A stretch of 64,000 bases of DNA, from the NCBI RefSeq assembly GCF_900143545.1, contig NZ_FREV01000002.1, positions 310,018 through 374,017 on the forward strand. Reading direction: 5' to 3'. The position numbers and the translations under genes are program-made. The notes under the pieces were generated by a model that ran no database searches, had not been told where the DNA came from, and worked only from the letters and a program-made list of their open reading frames with translations. This DNA comes from Loktanella sp. Alg231-35. Its GTDB lineage: Bacteria; Pseudomonadota; Alphaproteobacteria; Rhodobacterales; Rhodobacteraceae. How positions within the stretch are numbered: position 1 is the stretch's first letter; each line of letters begins with the position of its first letter. This document shows, one piece after another, positions 58,491-64,000 of the stretch.

Positions 58491-59528
58491 ATGATTGCGG
58501 AAAATATAGTCCTGTTAGTCGATGCAATACCGATACCAATCATAGTGATCGGACAAAATGACCGCATTAAGGCCATCAATGGGCCTGGCGAATCTATATT
58601 CGGTCCGCACCTTACCGGACGGCCTCACGTGTCGGTAGTGCGCCAGCCGGCTTTGGTTTCCGCAATCGCCAAAGTCAGAGCGCAGGGCGATCGTCAAGTT
58701 ACCCGGTACGTCAATCGCGATGGCGCCACGGACATTCGCTATCGTGTTGCTGTCGCTGCTGCCGGGCAAGACATCGTCGTCACTTTTGAGGACCAGACGG
58801 CCTCTGAGGAGGCAGGCCAGATGCGCCGCGATTTTGTGGCTAACGTTAGCCACGAGTTGCGCACGCCGCTGACGGCGCTGCTGGGTTTTATTGAGACGTT
58901 GGGCGGTGCCGCCCGTGATGATCCTGCCGCGCGGGACCGGTTTCTGGAGATCATGGCCCATGAGGCCAACCGCATGACGCGGCTGGTTGATGATCTGTTG
59001 TCGCTCAGCCGTGTCGAAGAGGACGAGCGGGTGCGCCCGAAAGAAGATGTCGACCTTCGCGCGTTGCTGCCCTCTGTCATCAAGGGGTTAGAGCCGCAGG
59101 CCAAGGCTGCTGAGGTTACCGTGGCCCTCGACATTCAAGTGCCCGACGCGATGGTGGCCGGTGACGCTGGGCAACTGGTGCAAGTCTTCGCAAATATCGT
59201 TGAGAACGCGATCAAATACGGGGCCTCGGGCAAGCAAGTGAAGGTAACGTTGGTGGGGCGCACAGTGGATGCACGACTGCGGGCCGAAGTGGTCGAAATT
59301 TCGGTCGCGGATCAGGGCGAAGGCATTGCATCGCACCACATCGCGCGTCTGACAGAACGGTTTTACCGGGTCGACAGCCACCGGTCGCGACAGGTTGGGG
59401 GCACCGGGCTTGGGCTTGCCATCGTCAAGCACATCATCAACCGGCACCGGGGCCGCATGCAGATCGAAAGTGAAGAAGGGCAGGGCACAAAAATCTCTGT
59501 TTTTCTGCCAACCTCGCAACTGTCATAA
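58491..59528 (+). CDS. phoR: PhoR-like phosphate sensor histidine kinase, soluble
   Basis: 345 aa: N-terminal PAS region (about 5-100), H-box FVANVSHELRTPLTALLGF with His121, and ATPase motifs NIVENAIKYG, DQGEGI and GTGLGLAIVKHI. Unlike E. coli PhoR it shows no clear membrane helices, only a moderately hydrophobic start (IVLLVDAIPIPIIVI). It precedes the pst genes; phoB is not between them. The ATG at 58491 with GAAGG upstream is chosen. The Pho box overlaps its stop codon. Confidence 0.9.
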   Translation: MIAENIVLLVDAIPIPIIVIGQNDRIKAINGPGESIFGPHLTGRPHVSVVRQPALVSAIAKVRAQGDRQVTRYVNRDGATDIRYRVAVAAAGQDIVVTFEDQTASEEAGQMRRDFVANVSHELRTPLTALLGFIETLGGAARDDPAARDRFLEIMAHEANRMTRLVDDLLSLSRVEEDERVRPKEDVDLRALLPSVIKGLEPQAKAAEVTVALDIQVPDAMVAGDAGQLVQVFANIVENAIKYGASGKQVKVTLVGRTVDARLRAEVVEISVADQGEGIASHHIARLTERFYRVDSHRSRQVGGTGLGLAIVKHIINRHRGRMQIESEEGQGTKISVFLPTSQLS

Positions 59529-59552
59529 TACTTTTACACAAACGTCACAAAA
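59520..59552 (+). promoter_or_regulatory. Pho box of three 11-base repeats upstream of pstS
   Basis: CTGTCAT-AATA, CTTTTAC-ACAA and ACGTCAC-AAAA stand end to end. The first matches the PhoB half-site CTGTCAT exactly, and the others follow in the 11-base register expected for PhoB. The first repeat is made of the last codons and stop of phoR. Located 82-114 bases upstream of the pstS start. Confidence 0.75.
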
Positions 59553-59633
59553 GCTTCGGGCAGGCCTCTTAGACGGGCCGCAATGGTGGGGCGGTTCGCG
59601 CGCCACCTTTGTTTGACTGACTGGAGTGATTTG

Positions 59634-60659
59634 ATGTCGATCATGAAACTGACTGCGACAACCGCAGCCATCGCCCTTACTGCCACATCTTCATTTGCAC
59701 GTGACAACGTGCAGGTTGCCGGGTCTTCGACCGTGCTGCCATATGCATCCATCGTCGCCGAGGCATTCGGAGAGAATTTTGAATTTCCGACACCCGTTGT
59801 CGAATCTGGTGGGTCTTCGTCCGGCCTAAAGCGTTTCTGCGAAGGCGTGGGTGAAAACACCATCGACATCGCCAACGCATCCCGTGCCATCCGTGAATCC
59901 GAAGTGGCCGCCTGCGCCGAAAACGGTGTGACCGACATTATCGAAGTCCGCATCGGCTATGACGGCATCGTCTTTGCATCCCAGTTGGACGGCCCCGATT
60001 ACACCGCCTTTGAACCTGCTGATATCTTCAACGCCTTGGCCCCAAAGGTCATGGTGGATGGCGCGCTGGTCGATAACCCGCACACGATGTGGTCGGATTT
60101 CAACGCCGATCTGCCAAGCGAAGACATTCTGGCCTTCATCCCCGGTACAAAGCACGGCACACGTGAAGTGTTCGAAGAGAAAGTCGTCGCGGCAGGTTGT
60201 GAAGCCACAGGCGCATTTGAAGCGATGATCGCATCCGGCATGTCCGAAGATGACGCAGAAGATGCATGTCTGGCTGTGCGCACTGATGGCCGTTCCGTGG
60301 ATATCGACGGCGACTATACAGAAACGCTGGCCCGTATCGACGCCAACACAAATGCCATCGGCGTGTTTGGTCTGGCCTTTTATGAAAACAACACTGACAA
60401 GCTGAAAGTGGCTACAATGTCCGGTGTTGAGCCAACAACCGAAACGATCTCAACCGGTGACTACCCTGTGTCGCGCCCGCTGTTCTTCTACATCAAAGCA
60501 GCGCATGTCGGCGTTATCCCCGGACTGAAAGAATTCGCAGAATTCTTCGTGGCTGACGAGGTGGCAGGCCCAGACGGCCCATTGGCCGCTTACGGTCTGG
60601 TGTCTGACCCAGCACTGGCTGACACGCAGACCATGATCGCTGACGAAAAGACCATGTAA
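59634..60659 (+). CDS. pstS: Phosphate ABC transporter substrate-binding protein
   Basis: 341 aa, with a signal peptide (about 1-22, ending SSFA) followed directly by VQVAGSSTVLPYASIVAEAF, the phosphate-binding start, and ESGGSSSGLKRFCEG, the anion loop. Periplasmic phosphate receptor for PstCAB. GGAG 10 bases before the ATG. A long hairpin follows before pstC. Confidence 0.94.
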   Translation: MSIMKLTATTAAIALTATSSFARDNVQVAGSSTVLPYASIVAEAFGENFEFPTPVVESGGSSSGLKRFCEGVGENTIDIANASRAIRESEVAACAENGVTDIIEVRIGYDGIVFASQLDGPDYTAFEPADIFNALAPKVMVDGALVDNPHTMWSDFNADLPSEDILAFIPGTKHGTREVFEEKVVAAGCEATGAFEAMIASGMSEDDAEDACLAVRTDGRSVDIDGDYTETLARIDANTNAIGVFGLAFYENNTDKLKVATMSGVEPTTETISTGDYPVSRPLFFYIKAAHVGVIPGLKEFAEFFVADEVAGPDGPLAAYGLVSDPALADTQTMIADEKTM

Positions 60660-60673
60660 ACCGCACGACGGAC

Positions 60674-60704
60674 TGCGCGGCCCGGCTTTGCGTCGGGCCG
60701 CGCA
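60674..60704 (+). terminator. Hairpin between pstS and pstC
   Basis: A perfect 11-bp stem (TGCGCGGCCCG / CGGGCCGCGCA) with a 9-base loop and no T run. It probably stabilises the pstS message or partly stops transcription, so that binding protein exceeds the membrane complex. Confidence 0.65.
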
Positions 60705-60782
60705 TCCTTGCCTAAGAATATGAATGCGCGTCTTCAGAGCCAGTGTTAATGCAGCGCAAAGGCTTCGCACTTGAGGGATCAC

Positions 60783-62264
60783 ATGTCTAACCTTCTTATC
60801 ATCGCGATCATTCTGGGACTTGGCGTCGCTGGCTTTGTCCTTGGCCGCCAGCGTGCGCTGGTCTCGGCTGGTGGTGACAAGCGGAACCTGCATTCACTTC
60901 CAATCTACTACGGTGCCAATGTCGCATTGTCGGCCATTCTGCCTGCTACTGGCCTGTTGGCGATCTGGCTGATTGTGCAACCGATGGCGATCAATAGCGC
61001 CGTTTCCGATCTGATCTCTGACGACAGCATCAGTGAAACCGGCACGCGCGATCTGGTCATGGCCGATGTGCGCCGCGTGGCCGAAGGGCTGGACCGTGCT
61101 GTGCAGACCGGCGCGATGGGCGCTGACACGAGTTTTGCCTTGGATGCGGGTACCGATGATGTGCGCGACACGCTGGCCAGCTTGGGTGTTGCACTGGGGT
61201 CTGATGTGACCCCTGAAACGCTGGCTGCCGGACAGCGTTACCGTGAACTTCTGGGCACCGGCAACCTGTTGAAAACGCTTGCCGTGATCGCAACGGGTCT
61301 GCTTGGGCTTTGTGTCACCTATCTGCGCACCCACAAGGATTTTCGCGCGCGCAACACCGTTGAAAACGGTGTTTTGCTGCTGCTGATCGGGGCGGCCAGC
61401 ATTGCGGTATTAACTACCGTTGGCATTGTCTTATCACTTGTTTTCAACACGATAGAGTTCTTCCGCCTGTATCAGGCCAGCGATTTTTTCTTTGGCACAA
61501 ACTGGAGCCCCAGTTTCTCGGGCCGCGGCCAAACCTCTGAGCTGGGCATTCTTCCGTTGTTGTGGGGCACGCTCTATATCTCATTCGTGGCGTTGGTGGT
61601 TGCCGTCCCCTTGGGCCTTTTTGCGGCGATTTACCTGTCTGAATACGCCTCCAAGGGTGTGCGTTCGGTTGCCAAACCGCTGCTAGAGCTGCTGGCCGGT
61701 ATCCCCACAATTGTTTACGGTCTCTTTGCCTTGCTGACTGTCGGCCCGCTTTTGGTAGAGGCGTTTGGCGATGGGGGCCTTTTTGGGGTCAGCTGGATGG
61801 CGGGTGGTACGGCTGTGATGACGGCGGGGTTGGTTATGGGGATCATGCTAATCCCCTTTGTCAGTTCGCTGTCCGATGACATTATCAACGCCGTGCCCCA
61901 AGCGATGCGCGACGGGTCTTACGGGTTGGGTGCGACCAAATCCGAAACTGTGCGTCAGGTCATCCTGCCCGCGGCCTTGCCCGGCATTGTGGGCGCCGTC
62001 CTGCTGGCCGCGTCACGCGCTATCGGAGAGACGATGATCGTGGTTCTTGGGGCAGGGGCCGCCGCACGGCTGAGCCTGAACCCTTTTGATGCCATGACAA
62101 CCGTGACCGCCAAGATCGTCAGCCAGTTGACCGGTGACAGTGACTTTGCCTCGCCCGAAGCACTTGTCGCCTTTGCCCTTGGGATCACGCTGTTTGTGAT
62201 CACTTTGGGCCTGAATGTCTTTGCCCTCTATATCGTCCGCAAATACCGGGAGCAGTACGACTGA
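60783..62264 (+). CDS. pstC: Phosphate ABC transporter permease PstC
   Basis: 493 aa, longer than E. coli PstC (about 320). The N-terminal 220 or so residues hold two extra helices and a soluble loop; the permease core follows with GTLYISFVALVVAVPLGLFA, PLLELLAGIPTIVYG and DGSYGLGATKSETVRQVILP. Long PstC proteins of this kind are common in alphaproteobacteria. Its stop overlaps pstA (TGATG). Confidence 0.94.
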   Translation: MSNLLIIAIILGLGVAGFVLGRQRALVSAGGDKRNLHSLPIYYGANVALSAILPATGLLAIWLIVQPMAINSAVSDLISDDSISETGTRDLVMADVRRVAEGLDRAVQTGAMGADTSFALDAGTDDVRDTLASLGVALGSDVTPETLAAGQRYRELLGTGNLLKTLAVIATGLLGLCVTYLRTHKDFRARNTVENGVLLLLIGAASIAVLTTVGIVLSLVFNTIEFFRLYQASDFFFGTNWSPSFSGRGQTSELGILPLLWGTLYISFVALVVAVPLGLFAAIYLSEYASKGVRSVAKPLLELLAGIPTIVYGLFALLTVGPLLVEAFGDGGLFGVSWMAGGTAVMTAGLVMGIMLIPFVSSLSDDIINAVPQAMRDGSYGLGATKSETVRQVILPAALPGIVGAVLLAASRAIGETMIVVLGAGAAARLSLNPFDAMTTVTAKIVSQLTGDSDFASPEALVAFALGITLFVITLGLNVFALYIVRKYREQYD

Positions 62265-63613
62265 TGACTGATGCACCCGCACCATCCACGCCCGCAGTTC
62301 CCCCCAAGGGCAAGTCACTGCTAGCGCAGGACGACCGCACCAAGCGCCGCAATGCCGCCGAAAAGCGGTTCCGCGCCTATGGAATTGCTGCCATCAGCGT
62401 GGGGCTGTTGTTCCTTGCCTCGCTGCTGTGGGCCATCGTCCAGAATGGCACGCCTGCTTTCACACAAACCTTCGTCAATCTTGAAGTTGCTCTGTTGGAA
62501 GAGAAGCTCGACAAAAACGGTAACCGCGACATCGACGATATCAGAAAGGTGTCCACCTTTGGCTACAACCCACTGATCAATGAGGCCCTGATCGTGGCAA
62601 CGGCGGATATCGAAACCGAGGTTGAAGATGGCGATCTGAAAAAGATACTCTCTGCATCGGCTGCTGCCATTGTCCGTGATTTTGTGATCGAAAACCCTGA
62701 CCGGATTGGCGAAACCGTTGAATTTCGTTTGCTGACCTCGTCCCGTGTGGATGGCTACCTCAAGGGTCGGGTGACACGCGAAGACCTTGCACGCGACAAA
62801 AACCTTGATGCCGCCCACCTTGATCTGATCGACGTGATGGTAGCCGCAGGTGCGGTCGAGCGGGTCTTTAACTGGGATTTTATCCTGGGTGCTGATGCCT
62901 CTGAAAGCCGGCCAGAGCAGGCAGGCATCGGTGTTTCGATGCTGGGGTCGTTTTTCATGATGCTGGTGGTGCTGGTGCTGGCGTTGCCCATCGGGGTGGC
63001 CGCGTCGATCTATCTAGAAGAATTCGCGCCGCAGAATAAATTCACTGACCTGATCGAAGTGAACATCTCAAACCTCGCGGCGGTGCCGTCGATTGTGTTT
63101 GGTATCCTTGGTCTGGCGGTGTTCATCCAGTTTGCGCATTTGCCGCAGTCGGCCCCGCTGGTGGGTGGTCTGACGCTGACCCTGATGACATTGCCCACCA
63201 TCGTGATTTCGACCCGCGCGTCGCTTAAGGCGGTGCCGCCATCAATTCGTGATGCGGCCTTGGGCGTGGGTGCATCCAAGATGCAATCGGTGTTCCACCA
63301 TGTGCTGCCCTTGGCAATGCCGGGCATCCTGACGGGCACAATCATTGGGCTGGCGCAGGCCTTGGGTGAAACGGCTCCGCTGCTGCTGATCGGGATGGTG
63401 GGCTATATCGCGTCGAACTATCCCGATGGTATTGCGTCTGGTTTTCTTGACCCCAACTCGGCCATGCCGGCTCAGATCTATGAATGGGCCAAACGCGCAG
63501 ACCCCGCCTATTATGAACGGGCTTGGGGCGGTATTATCGTGCTGTTGGTGTTCCTTCTGACGATGAACATCATCGCCATCATTCTACGGCGCCGGTTCGA
63601 GCGGCGCTGGTAG
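62264..63613 (+). CDS. pstA: Phosphate ABC transporter permease PstA
   Basis: 449 aa with a DUF3333-type N-terminal extension (about 1-215: one helix near 43-63 and a soluble part) and the permease core ([55 protein letters not shown]). It pairs with the long PstC. Confidence 0.94.
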   Translation: MTDAPAPSTPAVPPKGKSLLAQDDRTKRRNAAEKRFRAYGIAAISVGLLFLASLLWAIVQNGTPAFTQTFVNLEVALLEEKLDKNGNRDIDDIRKVSTFGYNPLINEALIVATADIETEVEDGDLKKILSASAAAIVRDFVIENPDRIGETVEFRLLTSSRVDGYLKGRVTREDLARDKNLDAAHLDLIDVMVAAGAVERVFNWDFILGADASESRPEQAGIGVSMLGSFFMMLVVLVLALPIGVAASIYLEEFAPQNKFTDLIEVNISNLAAVPSIVFGILGLAVFIQFAHLPQSAPLVGGLTLTLMTLPTIVISTRASLKAVPPSIRDAALGVGASKMQSVFHHVLPLAMPGILTGTIIGLAQALGETAPLLLIGMVGYIASNYPDGIASGFLDPNSAMPAQIYEWAKRADPAYYERAWGGIIVLLVFLLTMNIIAIILRRRFERRW

Positions 63614-63627
63614 AGGAAAGCAGACAA

Positions 63628-64000
63628 ATGGAAGATATGATACAAGTGGACCGCGCAATGAGTACGCAGCAAGGCACCAAGATCAGCGCCAAAGGCGTGC
63701 AGGTCTACTATGGCGATAACCACGCCATCAAGGATGTGAACGTAGAGATCGACGACAAGACGGTCACCGCTTTCATCGGCCCGTCAGGCTGTGGTAAATC
63801 CACCTTCCTGCGCTGCCTGAACCGGATGAACGACACAATTGATGTGGCTCGTGTGGCGGGTGATATCCTGATTGATGGCGAAGATATCTATGATCCCAAG
63901 GTTGATCCGGTACAGCTGCGCGCCAAGGTCGGCATGGTGTTCCAAAAGCCGAACCCGTTCCCCAAGTCGATCTATGACAATGTGGCTTATGGCCCAAAGA
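63628..64000 (+). CDS. pstB: Phosphate ABC transporter ATPase PstB, cut by the window end
   Basis: The first 124 codons are present. Walker [21 protein letters not shown] and the Q-loop [11 protein letters not shown] are visible; the signature and Walker B lie beyond the window. The ATG at 63628 is preceded by GAGGAAAG; an ATG at 63658 is an alternative. phoU and phoB are expected next but cannot be seen. Confidence 0.93.
   Translation, partial: MEDMIQVDRAMSTQQGTKISAKGVQVYYGDNHAIKDVNVEIDDKTVTAFIGPSGCGKSTFLRCLNRMNDTIDVARVAGDILIDGEDIYDPKVDPVQLRAKVGMVFQKPNPFPKSIYDNVAYGPK

Overview
The window looks like core chromosome of an alphaproteobacterium of the order Rhodobacterales (Roseobacter group). 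Four things point there. The gene order dusB-ntrB-ntrC-ntrY-ntrX-trkA-trkH-hfq-hflX is typical of that order. The cell-envelope run pyrH/frr/uppS/cdsA/dxr/rseP/bamA/skp/fabZ/lpxA/lpxI/lpxB uses LpxI rather than LpxH. IspD and IspF are fused. Several proteins belong to families that are mostly rhodobacteral (DUF6477, DUF6456, PAS_5). No rRNA, tRNA, CRISPR array, insertion sequence, integrase or prophage was recognised. All assignments come from reading the sequence; no database search was run.

Layout. 0.15-11.9 kb: UMP kinase, ribosome recycling factor, then lipid, isoprenoid, outer-membrane and lipid A genes, mostly joined by overlapping start and stop codons. 11.9-24.8 kb: a looser accessory stretch with two EamA exporters, a FadL-type porin, a protein resembling a metallopeptidase but lacking its key residues, an FkbM methyltransferase, guaA, an EEP-family phosphoesterase, an MttB-type methyltransferase without an internal stop codon, DUF6477 and DUF6456 proteins, lipA, and an unrecognised membrane protein with a PPC-like C-terminus. 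24.9-29.5 kb: hpt, a COQ10/RatA START protein, amtB, and the coupled trio ispDF-pgpA-cinA. 29.7-41.4 kb: the dusB-ntrBC-ntrYX-trkAH-hfq-hflX nitrogen and potassium regulatory block. 41.4-42.4 kb: a weakly coding, AT-richer gap. 42.4-50.7 kb: a penicillin-acylase-family hydrolase and a complete branched-chain amino-acid (Liv) ABC transporter operon with two small extra genes in it. 50.9-55.7 kb: a DUF1963 membrane protein, a GlxA/AraC regulator, class II DAHP synthase and a PAS_5 protein. 55.9-58.3 kb: yicC, gmk, a gamma carbonic anhydrase and a small conserved protein. 58.5-64 kb: the phosphate-starvation locus phoR-pstS-pstC-pstA-pstB, cut off by the window edge inside pstB.

How it works together. 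The first block makes and assembles the envelope (undecaprenyl phosphate, CDP-diacylglycerol, DXP-pathway isoprenoids, beta-barrel insertion, lipid A). The middle block senses nitrogen and redox state through two two-component systems and controls potassium uptake and RNA metabolism. The last block senses and imports phosphate, with a three-repeat Pho box overlapping the phoR stop codon. One sequence matching the CtrA consensus exactly (TTAA-N7-TTAA) lies between the PAS_5 gene and yicC, and a one-mismatch version lies upstream of the DUF6456 gene.

I found no clearly new multi-gene system. The best leads for unknown biology are the 375-aa membrane/PPC protein, the metallopeptidase-like protein that has lost two active-site glutamates, the two small proteins embedded in the Liv operon with an extended LivF, and the CtrA-like and Pho-like sites.
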